This document shows positions 17,336-23,391 of a stretch of DNA of 34,173 nt, piece by piece. Below the pieces are notes generated by a model, which saw only the letters and a program-made list of their open reading frames with translations, searched no databases and was not told the origin of the DNA. This DNA is from a virus, in IMG/VR virus record IMGVR_UViG_3300030107_002285, positions 1 through 34,173 of that record; one strand, written 5' to 3'. How positions within the stretch are numbered: the stretch's first letter is position 1; the number at the start of each line of letters is the position of its first letter. The translations under genes and the position numbers were made by a program.

Positions 17336-18853
17336 CTACATTCTCGCCCACATTCCTTGTCTTCGTTGCCGAGAAGGTTTGGCGAAAACATCAAAACCTT
17401 TTCGGGCATTAAATGCTTGAAGTGGTTTCTGGTTTGTCATTAACTGTCTACCCTCTCCAGCACCAAGCATTAAATACTGTAACGCATCATGTATATGTGA
17501 ATACATGTTTTTTTCGGGTTTGTCACTATATCTTTCTCCCGACACTTGTATTCGTCTATACTGATAGCCACCATCAAAACCTTTAATGATTGTTCGGCAA
17601 CGATAATCTATTAATATACCCGACTGCCCCTCAACCATATTTGTCAATGTCTTGTTGACAGCTTCTATCCTTAATCCAACATCATTGGATGAAGCTGGCA
17701 AAGCCCTTAAACCACAAGCCCTTAATATCTGAAAGGGTGTACTCTCATCCGTTTGCGCCCTAAAGTCTCCCGATGGGTCGCCATATATATGAGCCTCCAA
17801 CCCAGCGTATTTTGTTGCCAGTTCTTCTCTTACAAGTTCTGCAAAACGAACTATGCCCATATCAAAAGCAACCACTTCTGATTGTATTAACCAACGACCC
17901 CTGACCTTTTGACCAAAAACTGCGGCTGGTGTTAACCCAAAGTCCATGCCTATATACACAGGAACACCCTTGGCTATGTTTACTTCTTCTTTTGAAGCAT
18001 GCACATCGGGTGCAAACATCTGGTAAACTGGCTTGCCATCACTTACATTACCCAGTTTATTCATAATATAAACATCAATCCAAGACTTTGTTTTCCCTCG
18101 TATCGTGTTATCGTAATATGCTTTTAAAAGGTTGCTGGTGTTTTCTGCCTTGGGGTTTGCTTTATAATCCTTAACATTACCCGACTCATCCTTTATTTCC
18201 AGCATCGCACTCGGCTGTGTATAGAAATTCCATGTATCGGGAGAGACTAACATTCGTGCTTCTTCTTTTGGAATATGGTCTGGAACAGGGACTTCCCCCG
18301 ACATAATCGACCACCAATGGTCTTCTTCGGGAGCATTGGTATCACAGATAACTCCTGTCCAGCTTGGACCACCTTCCCTCATAGAAGGAAATCTCCCCAC
18401 CCTCATTGTGCAAGCATCAATAATTGACTTCGGTAATTCCCTTGCTTCGTTTATCCATACCCCTGTTAATTCCAAAGATAATAGCTTTTTAACGTCTTCG
18501 GGTCTATCCAATGCCAAGAAGATAACTTCTAAATCTACTTCTCCTTTTCGGATAAAATGCGTATACGGAACTTCCCATCGGAAGTTTCCCCATGTGTTTT
18601 CGGGAAACCAATCGAGCCAAGTTTTAATTGTTGTCGTTCTAAGCTGGGGGTTGGTGTTTCGTATAACTGCCCACCTCGATTTACGAATACCCTTCTCGTT
18701 TTTCTTTTGCGACAATGCCCTTCGGAAGACTTCAACGCAACATGCAACCGACTTTCCCGAACCAACTGGTCCTCGTAATCCTCTGAAGAAGGAGTCATCT
18801 TTCATAAACTCCTTTATTACGCTTCCGTCTGGCTTGTAATTAAAGGTTGCCAA
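17336..18853 (-). CDS. terL: terminase large subunit
   Basis: A 505-aa packaging motor. Walker A is at residues 28-35 (G-P-V-G-S-G-K-S), Walker B at about 131-137 (G-V-W-I-N-E-A, catalytic Glu136), and a coupling-type motif 'CDTNAPEEDHWW' at ~170-181. The RNase H-like nuclease domain shows Asp304 (I-G-M-D-F-G), Asp359 (Y-G-D-P-S-G) and Asp456 (H-I-H-D-A-L-Q-Y). All key residues are present. It pumps DNA through the portal and cuts concatemers. It overlaps the 66-aa gene by 14 bases. The small subunit is separated from it by two extra genes, which is unusual. Confidence 0.96.
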   Translation of the reverse strand: MATFNYKPDGSVIKEFMKDDSFFRGLRGPVGSGKSVACCVEVFRRALSQKKNEKGIRKSRWAVIRNTNPQLRTTTIKTWLDWFPENTWGNFRWEVPYTHFIRKGEVDLEVIFLALDRPEDVKKLLSLELTGVWINEARELPKSIIDACTMRVGRFPSMREGGPSWTGVICDTNAPEEDHWWSIMSGEVPVPDHIPKEEARMLVSPDTWNFYTQPSAMLEIKDESGNVKDYKANPKAENTSNLLKAYYDNTIRGKTKSWIDVYIMNKLGNVSDGKPVYQMFAPDVHASKEEVNIAKGVPVYIGMDFGLTPAAVFGQKVRGRWLIQSEVVAFDMGIVRFAELVREELATKYAGLEAHIYGDPSGDFRAQTDESTPFQILRACGLRALPASSNDVGLRIEAVNKTLTNMVEGQSGILIDYRCRTIIKGFDGGYQYRRIQVSGERYSDKPEKNMYSHIHDALQYLMLGAGEGRQLMTNQKPLQAFNARKGFDVFAKPSRQRRQGMWARM

Positions 18854-19040
18854 TGTTGTTATCTCGCCCTGTCTTAATTAAATTTTCCACAGTTTGTGGA
18901 CCAAGTACGGAGATTAACTTATCTGCTTCATAGTCTGTTTTAACTTCTTCGGGGTAATGCTTAAAATGAACCATCTTAACAATGCGTCTGAGCAAATCTC
19001 TTTCTGCGGGTTTCAGTAAATGAAGAAAATCTCCACTCAT
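18840..19040 (-). CDS. hypothetical protein upstream of terL (66 aa)
   Basis: It reads 'MSGDFLHLLKPAERDLLRRI' then VKMVHFKHYPEEVKTDYEADKLI in short helical blocks, with no cysteine, membrane or nucleotide motif. It overlaps terL by 14 bases and shares one base with the upstream 403-aa gene, so it is tightly coupled to packaging genes. I recognise the general type (small helical protein before terL in marine podoviruses) but no function. Confidence 0.65.
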   Translation of the reverse strand: MSGDFLHLLKPAERDLLRRIVKMVHFKHYPEEVKTDYEADKLISVLGPQTVENLIKTGRDNNIGNL

Positions 19041-20251
19041 TAACGAACCTCGGTGGGTACTAACGCATTATACTTTCGCATCCCTAACCACCATTTACGA
19101 CCTTGCGTGGCTCTAGCTGTTGAGTAATATTGTGCTTCTGGTGGGAATACTTTAGTAGTGTAAACTGGTTTATAAGGATAGTTTTTTACCTTTTTATCAA
19201 AAACAGGTGTCTTCTTCTGAACTGCCTTGCCTAAAGATTTAATAGTTCCCCATTGACCTTCATTTAAAGAACCAGTTTTTAAAACTCTTTGCTTCTCTTG
19301 TTTAGCTGTTTCTGTCTTCATCCTTCTGGCTTTTGATAACCAAGGTGCAGAATCAACACCACTATAGACGTTTTTAAAAGGAGACTTAACTTTACCCCAA
19401 AGAGAAACAACCTTTTTGTCAAATGCTTTTGCTTTGGCAATAATTTTTTGGTTTCTCTTAACTGTACTAATAGCCTTGTCTGCATAGCTTGTATAAGGCT
19501 TTGTAAGTACAGAACTAAGTTTCTTATTATTACCAGAGCCAGAAGAGAGACTCACGCTTTTTTTTTGCGATGAACCCGAGGCTCTCCATGCTTCTGATGA
19601 AGACCGTCTCTGACCCTCACCAAAAAACTTTCGAGTCTTCTGTTCCCAAGGCTGATTACCACCTATGGCTTGCCCATCCCTAAGAAGCGTTGGTGGTGGC
19701 GTATAAATATTATCATGGGGGGCTTTACTAGGAGCAGCGACCTTATCACCTTCCTGTGGTTTATGACCATAAGCTGGCGATGCCTTAACTGGCGATGCCT
19801 TAACTGGCTTGGCTTTAACTCTTGATGCCATCGACCTACCTTTAATAGCACCTTTTGAAGTTGCTTGTACTGGGTCACGGAAGTCAGCCCAATTTTTACC
19901 AGCATCATCAAACCTACCTTTTACTTTAGGAACAGGCTTATAAATATTAGAATGAGGGGCTTTCGTGGTAATCTTCCCAGCTTGATGTGTCGGTGCAGAA
20001 AATATTTTGCCTGTAGAGGTAGTGTGAATCTTTCCACCAGCCCCCGTCTTAAACACAGTAGCCTTTCCAGAATCTACTTTCTTCTGGTAATCTGATTTCG
20101 GTGGTGTACCAATCGTTAAGCCAAATAGTGTTTTAGCTTTCTTCTTAGGCTTATCATTCCTATTCCCTTGATTCCCACCTACCGAAGATGTCCTAATGTT
20201 AGCACTTCTATTCTGAGCCCTTCGTGTAAACTGTCCGTATCCGCTAGCCAT
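19040..20251 (-). CDS. unrecognised large basic repeat protein between terS and terL (403 aa)
   Basis: A very basic, Ser/Gly/Lys/Pro-rich, probably disordered protein with no cysteines. Internal repeats include 'KAPHSNIYKPVPKVK' and 'KAPHDNIYTPPP', and three tandem V-K-A-x-P units (VKAKP, VKASP, VKASP) encoded by 15-base DNA repeats at 19774-19818. A first block near 60-80 is Gly/Thr-rich ('GAGGKIHTTSTGKIF'). The start ATG 20251 follows AAGGAG. It could bind nucleic acid through charge (a virion-packaged or packaging-accessory protein), but nothing proves it. Its place between the two terminase subunits is unusual. It is not a shadow of another gene, since the frame shares operon spacing on both sides. 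Confidence 0.8.
   Translation of the reverse strand: MASGYGQFTRRAQNRSANIRTSSVGGNQGNRNDKPKKKAKTLFGLTIGTPPKSDYQKKVDSGKATVFKTGAGGKIHTTSTGKIFSAPTHQAGKITTKAPHSNIYKPVPKVKGRFDDAGKNWADFRDPVQATSKGAIKGRSMASRVKAKPVKASPVKASPAYGHKPQEGDKVAAPSKAPHDNIYTPPPTLLRDGQAIGGNQPWEQKTRKFFGEGQRRSSSEAWRASGSSQKKSVSLSSGSGNNKKLSSVLTKPYTSYADKAISTVKRNQKIIAKAKAFDKKVVSLWGKVKSPFKNVYSGVDSAPWLSKARRMKTETAKQEKQRVLKTGSLNEGQWGTIKSLGKAVQKKTPVFDKKVKNYPYKPVYTTKVFPPEAQYYSTARATQGRKWWLGMRKYNALVPTEVR
19774..19818 (-). repeat. three tandem 15-base repeats inside the basic protein gene
   Basis: The unit ctggcgatgccttaa (plus strand) occurs at 19774-19788 and 19789-19803 exactly, with a diverged third copy at 19804-19818. It is in frame, encoding Pro-rich pentads of the V-K-A-S-P type. 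The identical DNA of two copies points to a recent slippage duplication. Confidence 0.85.
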
Positions 20252-20271
20252 AAATCTCTCCTTTTTTAAAA

Positions 20272-20291
20272 CTGACTCCCGAAAGAGCCAG
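20272..20291 (-). terminator. hairpin in the terS-403 aa gap (weak terminator or processing site)
   Basis: On the minus strand CTGGCTC-(TTTCGG)-GAGTCAG forms a seven-base-pair stem with one G-U pair, followed directly by TTTT and then the AAGGAG ribosome site of the 403-aa gene. The U tract is short, so read-through is likely. The rest of the 189-base gap (20252-20440) is AT-rich and carries two G5 runs on the minus strand just after the terS stop; I see no gene in it. Confidence 0.45.
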
Positions 20292-20440
20292 CCTTATCTT
20301 GTATCATTTTTACCTTTAACAGAAAAATATTTTTTAGGCAATAGAAAGTTATATCGAGCCTTTTGTGAAATATTCTGAGTACGAGGGATGATATGGCGTG
20401 GTCACATCATGTTTTGACCCCCTACCCCCATTTAAGGGAA

Positions 20441-20806
20441 TTAACTAGATAAGTCTATATTAACCTTTATGTCGCCAGCATGTAGGTGCATGTGCTTGTC
20501 TGGTGCTTTAAAGCCAGCCCTATCGAGTATATCCTTACTGGCTTCAAGTTGAACGTACTCAGATTTAGCGTTACCCGAGAGTTGAATGACTCTACCGAGT
20601 GCTTTAGTAGCACCGAGAGACATGGTATCACGAACTTGTTGCATCATATACTCTTGTACATGTGGTTGCCTCAAAGCCTTACTGGCTGTCACTCTACCAG
20701 ATTCACCCTTAGCATATCCAGCAGTAGATGAAGCTTCTTTTATCGTACAGTTAGTTGCTACGAGGGTATCAACGAGTTTGCGTTGCTTATCGGTTAAACT
20801 ATTCAT
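20441..20806 (-). CDS. terS: terminase small subunit
   Basis: A 121-aa protein of the Terminase_2-like small-subunit type. It has an N-terminal 'LTDKQRKLVDTLVATNCTIK' then EASSTAGYAKG helix-turn-helix (the 'L..KQ..FV......N...AA..AGY' pattern), 'ASKALRQPHVQEYM', and a helical oligomerisation region 'ALGRVIQLSGNAKSEYVQLE' then ASKDILDRAGF. It recognises the packaging site and loads the large subunit. It is the first gene of the leftward arm, with a good sigma-70-like promoter 30-60 bases upstream and AGGAAA before the ATG. Confidence 0.9.
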   Translation of the reverse strand: MNSLTDKQRKLVDTLVATNCTIKEASSTAGYAKGESGRVTASKALRQPHVQEYMMQQVRDTMSLGATKALGRVIQLSGNAKSEYVQLEASKDILDRAGFKAPDKHMHLHAGDIKVNIDLSS

Positions 20807-20835
20807 AAAGGCTGGTTTCCTAATCGAGTTTACTT

Positions 20836-20865
20836 ACTATAGATAACTAAAGATGGTACTGTCAA
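20836..20865 (-). promoter_or_regulatory. sigma-70-like promoter for the leftward (virion) arm
   Basis: On the minus strand, TTGACA (20865-20860) is a perfect -35. An 18-base spacer separates it from TATAGT (20841-20836), one mismatch from TATAAT. The expected transcript start is about 25 bases before the terS ATG. No phage RNA polymerase gene is visible, so use of host polymerase fits. Confidence 0.6.
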
Positions 20866-20883
20866 TTCTTTTTATACAAAGCC

Positions 20884-21005
20884 GATAGTGTTGACTATCA
20901 TATCGAATCACTTTTGTGTTTCCCTCCGTACCGTACCATAACCTCCACACAAAGGAATCGTTCACCAAATCACAGATTTGGACTCATCCAGATTCGACAT
21001 GATAG
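20884..21005. ncRNA. structured noncoding domain 1: closed three-way junction
   Basis: There is no coding potential here. Bases 20895-20909 pair with 20991-21005 (14 of 15; the exception is A-C on the plus strand but U-G on the minus strand). Inside, 20913-20919 (TTTGTGT) pairs with 20947-20953 (ACACAAA), and CCAAATC 20965-20971 pairs with GATTTGG 20975-20981 across a 3-base loop. A competing palindrome GATAGT-gttg-ACTATC (20884-20899) shares bases with the closing stem. It could be RNA structure, an operator, or a structured DNA site for packaging or replication. The strand is not certain; the wobble favours minus. Confidence 0.55.
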
Positions 21006-21046
21006 AAATGAGGATAATTACAATTTAATGTTTTGAATATACAATA

Positions 21047-21055
21047 TGTTATACA
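21047..21055 (+). promoter_or_regulatory. possible extended -10 promoter for the rightward arm
   Basis: TG-T-TATACA matches the extended -10 form (TGnTATAAT) with two mismatches in the hexamer, in an 84-base AT-rich stretch between the two structured domains. No good -35 is present. Transcription from here would place structured domain 2 at the 5' end of the early transcript. Tentative. Confidence 0.3.
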
Positions 21056-21089
21056 TAAATCAAAGAAAGATGAGCAAAAGTATTTACTC

Positions 21090-21436
21090 TCCGTTGCGAC
21101 ATAACCTAATGCTTCGCATTAGAACATGACGGACGTTTCCTTTCTTTGTGTAGCCTAATAAAGATTGAAAAGGTCATCAATCTTAGGCTACCTGTGTTTG
21201 AGTTTACTCTGACACATGTGCTAAGGCACATGACGAGTAACCTCTAGTATTGTCCGTTCATTCATCGGGCATAAGAAACATGCACCCTAACTCAAGGGTG
21301 GTCGGCTCATAGTTGTGTCTCAGAAGTGGCACGAAAGATGCCGAGCCTCCTACAAGTCGATGTAATATATTATTTCTTAATTTCATCGACCCTTGACTTT
21401 AGGGAGCGACCAACTGTGACCGATGAATAAACACGG
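21090..21436 (+). ncRNA. structured noncoding domain 2: multi-stem RNA or leader
   Basis: There is no ORF. Hairpin A is TCCGT 21090-21094/ACGGA 21129-21133 with CTAATGC/GCATTAG (106-112/116-122 of the 21000s). Hairpin B is 21150-21157/21184-21191 (8 bp) plus 21162-21167/21178-21183. Hairpin C is TTACTC 21204-21209/GAGTAA 21235-21240 plus CATGTGC/GCACATG (21215-21221/21226-21232). Domain D is closed by ATTCATCGG 21260-21268/CCGATGAAT 21420-21428, with CCGT/ACGG outside it. It contains 21283-21288/21295-21300, 21304-21308/21343-21347, 21328-21331/21339-21342 and 21356-21362/21384-21390. An alternative long helix pairs 21285-21298 with 21390-21404. I match it to no known family by eye. The strand is guessed from position upstream of the plus operon. 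Confidence 0.6.
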
Positions 21437-21442
21437 TTGTAA

Positions 21443-21460
21443 TTAAACAATAATGTTTAA
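21443..21460. promoter_or_regulatory. palindrome TTAAACA-ATAA-TGTTTAA before the first early gene
   Basis: A perfect 7-base inverted repeat with a 4-base centre, 14 bases before the AAGGAG of the 204-aa class gene. It may be an operator or a small mRNA hairpin. It is not a terminator, because no T-run follows. Confidence 0.45.
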
Positions 21461-21488
21461 CTATTAATTGTCACAAGGAGATAATCAA

Positions 21489-22082
21489 ATGACAAAAAAT
21501 CAAACTAATGGTACTGAAATAGTACAATCTATATCAGAGCAAATGGATTGCAAGTTTAGTTCTGAAAAGAAAACAGCCTTAGATAAAGAAATAGAACTAA
21601 GGTTCAGCAGAATACCTACATCGTTTTATCAGAGTGTTGAAATTGATGGTGTAGTTCACAATGCCAAGTACATCATTGATACTGACGGAAATGAAATACC
21701 CAATCCGTTCTTTAATATTGGCTGTCTCTTCAAAGAAGGTGTTGAGGCAACAAGGTCTAGTGAAGAGGTAGCAAGAGCATCTTCGCATCTTGATTCACAG
21801 CAGACTAAGTACCAAAGAGCAAAGCTAAAAGCCATAGCAAATGGTGCTACTGTTGAAGACATGGAAGGCACACAAGCATATTATATTATGTCGTGTGCTA
21901 TTGACAGATACCAGAAAGCACTTGAAGATGCTTATGTTACTGCTGGTGTTTGGGAAGCTGTATATGGCGAAGAGTTTTCTCCAAGTAAGCATGAGGAATA
22001 CTCAAGCAATTACAACAATCGTGACCAAGAGACTACTCCATTGTCAAATAATGTTGACATGAAAGAGTTTGGTTACAAATAA
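21489..22082 (+). CDS. hypothetical first early protein (197 aa)
   Basis: Start ATG 21489 is chosen because AAGGAG (21475-21480) lies 8 bases upstream. A longer TTG-started frame from 21468 would place that site inside the gene. The protein is acidic and soluble, with no membrane segment: 'DKEIELRFSRIPTSFYQSVE', a beta hairpin 'IDGVVHNAKYIIDTDGNEIP', then charged helices 'VARASSHLDSQQTKYQRAKL' and 'AIDRYQKALEDAYVTAGVWE'. I do not recognise a family. As the first gene after the long structured leader it is probably expressed at once on infection and could be a host-takeover or regulatory protein (inference). A 12-base-pair RNA hairpin follows the gene. Confidence 0.75.
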   Translation: MTKNQTNGTEIVQSISEQMDCKFSSEKKTALDKEIELRFSRIPTSFYQSVEIDGVVHNAKYIIDTDGNEIPNPFFNIGCLFKEGVEATRSSEEVARASSHLDSQQTKYQRAKLKAIANGATVEDMEGTQAYYIMSCAIDRYQKALEDAYVTAGVWEAVYGEEFSPSKHEEYSSNYNNRDQETTPLSNNVDMKEFGYK

Positions 22083-22097
22083 TAACAACAATAACAT

Positions 22098-22125
22098 GGC
22101 TGGTTGGGTTAATACCTAATCAGCC
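22098..22125 (+). promoter_or_regulatory. 12-bp RNA hairpin with two G-U pairs between early genes
   Basis: GGCTGGTTGGGT pairs with ACCTAATCAGCC across a TAAT loop. Two of the 12 pairs are G-U on the plus strand and would be C-A mismatches on the minus strand, so selection acts on the plus-strand RNA. Only two U residues follow, so it is more likely a processing or stability element, or a weak attenuator, than a full terminator. Confidence 0.55.
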
Positions 22126-22143
22126 TTAATTGAGGAGAAAATA

Positions 22144-22281
22144 ATGAGAGATGATTTTATCAAAAAGATGTTAGAAGATACTAACAAACATGGCATGACA
22201 TGGTTTAATAAAGCCTGTTGGGTGGTAACGATTGGTGGATTGTTACTGTTATTCATACAAACAATTAGATATTTTGGTTAG
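22144..22281 (+). CDS. small single-pass membrane protein (45 aa)
   Basis: It has a GAGGAGA ribosome site 6 bases before ATG 22144. The protein has a charged N-terminus ('MRDDFIKKMLEDTNKHGMTW') and one hydrophobic helix of about 20 residues (CWVVTIGGLLLLFIQ), ending R-Y-F-G. Topology is a short cytoplasmic N-terminal helix plus one membrane anchor. I know no family. Small inner-membrane proteins early in infection often target host envelope or polymerase functions, but that is speculation here. Confidence 0.6.
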   Translation: MRDDFIKKMLEDTNKHGMTWFNKACWVVTIGGLLLLFIQTIRYFG

Positions 22282-22291
22282 GAGTTTTATT

Positions 22292-22483
22292 ATGTATAGA
22301 AATCAATGGGAAGAACATTGTGATTTTAATTATTCCACTGATGCAGAAATAGACCAGTACAATGCAACATGTGATGGACATAAATGGAAAGACAAGGCTT
22401 GGTTGCTAAGTTCAAGAGATGTATGGTATCCGAATCCATACTATGAGGGCAAGCCAGTACCACATCCAGAGAGTGAAGACTAA
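22292..22483 (+). CDS. hypothetical small acidic protein (63 aa)
   Basis: ATG 22292 is preceded by TAGGAG (overlapping the stop of the upstream gene). The protein is 'MYRNQWEEHCDFNYSTDAEI' followed by 'YNATCDGHKWKDKAWLLSSR' and a Pro/Tyr-rich end, 'WYPNPYYEGKPVPHPESED'. It is rich in aromatic residues. It has two cysteines about 15 residues apart, with histidines nearby, which is not a clear zinc motif. It is unrecognised. It is the last gene before a strong intrinsic terminator, so the first three early genes form one short transcription unit. Confidence 0.65.
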   Translation: MYRNQWEEHCDFNYSTDAEIDQYNATCDGHKWKDKAWLLSSRDVWYPNPYYEGKPVPHPESED

Positions 22484-22501
22484 GGGTTTCTCCCAAACTA
22501 G

Positions 22502-22538
22502 CTGTAGTAACTGTGAAAGGTTACTACAGTTTTTTTTT
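22502..22538 (+). terminator. intrinsic (rho-independent) terminator
   Basis: A perfect 10-base-pair stem CTGTAGTAAC/GTTACTACAG with an 8-base loop is followed by nine T residues (22530-22538). It lies 18 bases after the stop of the 63-aa gene and ends the first early transcript. The next 119 bases (22539-22657) contain a G-rich stretch with three GGTGG motifs (22547-22580) and no gene; a promoter for the next operon is expected there, but I could not place one. Confidence 0.9.
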
Positions 22539-22657
22539 AATTCATGGTGGATAAGGGTGGATTAAACTGGAAAGGGGTGGCTTCAGCTTGGGTATGCCGC
22601 CCAGTATATGCAACATCTGAGTCATAAAATTATATTGAAAAAAATATGAGGAAGAAT

Positions 22658-22939
22658 ATGATTACAATACTGGAAACAAACAAACCAATCTTTAAAAATC
22701 AATGCAATCATAGGAAAAAAGAATATCAATTTACTATTGTTATATCTAAAGGAAAAGAAGACACATCAATAGGTAAAAGATATTATGATGTCTATTTATT
22801 TAAGAACTTTGAAGACGTTGGATTTCCCTTTGAAGAGATGAAGGTGTGTTTAAGATATGGAGATGAAGCGGCACAGTATAGGTCGTTGGATTTCCAATCA
22901 GTAATGGTATCGTATTTAAAATATTATGATGTCTATTAA
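22658..22939 (+). CDS. hypothetical protein (93 aa)
   Basis: ATG 22658 is preferred over the in-frame ATG 22646 because GAGGAA lies between them, 6-7 bases before 22658. The sequence 'MITILETNKPIFKNQCNHRK' is followed by beta strands 'KEYQFTIVISKGKE' and 'RYYDVYLFKNFEDVGFPFEE', then 'VCLRYGDEAAQYRSLDFQS'. It looks like a small alpha/beta fold and I do not recognise it. It is first in the second early operon, after the terminator at 22502-22538. Confidence 0.65.
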   Translation: MITILETNKPIFKNQCNHRKKEYQFTIVISKGKEDTSIGKRYYDVYLFKNFEDVGFPFEEMKVCLRYGDEAAQYRSLDFQSVMVSYLKYYDVY

Positions 22940-22954
22940 ATAAAGGAGATTAGA

Positions 22955-23110
22955 ATGGGGTATCAATGCAAGGTATGTGAAGGGTGGTTTAAGCCAGATG
23001 AAATGTCTCATCATTCAATAAATATATGTTTTGACTGCCCAGTTGAGGAAGAAACAACGGATATAAAAGATAATGAAACAGAAAGAACACAAACGCAAGA
23101 AGGAAGTTAA
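22955..23110 (+). CDS. small zinc-ribbon protein (51 aa)
   Basis: ATG 22955 has AAGGAG 6 bases upstream. Two CxxC pairs, Cys5/Cys8 and Cys25/Cys28 (Q-C-K-V-C ... I-C-F-D-C), 16 residues apart, make a treble-clef or zinc-ribbon knuckle; the acidic tail is 'EEETTDIKDNETERT'. Such tiny zinc proteins in phage early regions may bind nucleic acid or host polymerase, but no specific family is recognised. The 3' end overlaps the next ORF by 38 bases. Confidence 0.6.
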   Translation: MGYQCKVCEGWFKPDEMSHHSINICFDCPVEEETTDIKDNETERTQTQEGS

Positions 23111-23381
23111 ATGGCTAAGAGTATTCAAGACACACTATCTTGTTGATGAAGATTGGGATACAATAGACACACCATTTATACTGCCATTGCATATTGAAGA
23201 ACCATACCAGCAAGGAGCAACGGATTATACTTATTCCTATTTGAATGACCCTTTTAAAGCAACAGTATTCTGGTCAACAAAAGTATGGAATGGATATAAA
23301 ACTGAGAAAGGAAGGAGGAAATACAAAGACAGTAATAAAATAAATAAATATAATATTAAATCTAAAACATTGGCAAACTGA
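23073..23381 (+). CDS. hypothetical basic protein (102 aa)
   Basis: It begins 'MKQKEHKRKKEVKWLRVFKT', then an aromatic-rich acidic middle 'HYLVDEDWDTIDTPFILPLH', and ends in a Lys/Asn-rich tail. The start at 23073 lies inside the zinc-ribbon gene and has only a weak purine stretch upstream. No better start exists downstream, so the exact N-terminus is uncertain. There is no known family. It sits in the same orientation as its neighbours and ends 10 bases before the next start, so a real gene is likely. Confidence 0.5.
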   Translation: MKQKEHKRKKEVKWLRVFKTHYLVDEDWDTIDTPFILPLHIEEPYQQGATDYTYSYLNDPFKATVFWSTKVWNGYKTEKGRRKYKDSNKINKYNIKSKTLAN

Positions 23382-23391
23382 GGAGGTTTCA

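Noticed and set aside
18336-18839. 167-codon plus-strand open frame
   Set aside because: Antisense to the terminase large subunit, whose motifs are all present; no plus-strand gene neighbours within kilobases.
20421-20433. Two G5 runs on the minus strand after terS as a quadruplex or cos site
   Set aside because: Only two G-runs and no supporting symmetry; insufficient for either claim.
20839-20917. Possible 23-codon minus-strand ORF from GTG with GGAGGG upstream
   Set aside because: It overlaps the well-formed terS promoter and structured domain 1; no downstream coupling and no recognisable product.
21090-21436. tRNA, tmRNA, RNase P RNA or group I intron
   Set aside because: No cloverleaf with T-arm and CCA-end context, no tRNA-like ends, none of the conserved core segments of RNase P or group I introns that I could recognise; stems are arranged differently.
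22232-22291. N-terminal extension of the 63-aa protein to GTG/TTG at 22232
   Set aside because: It would overlap the small membrane protein gene, whereas ATG 22292 has its own TAGGAG.
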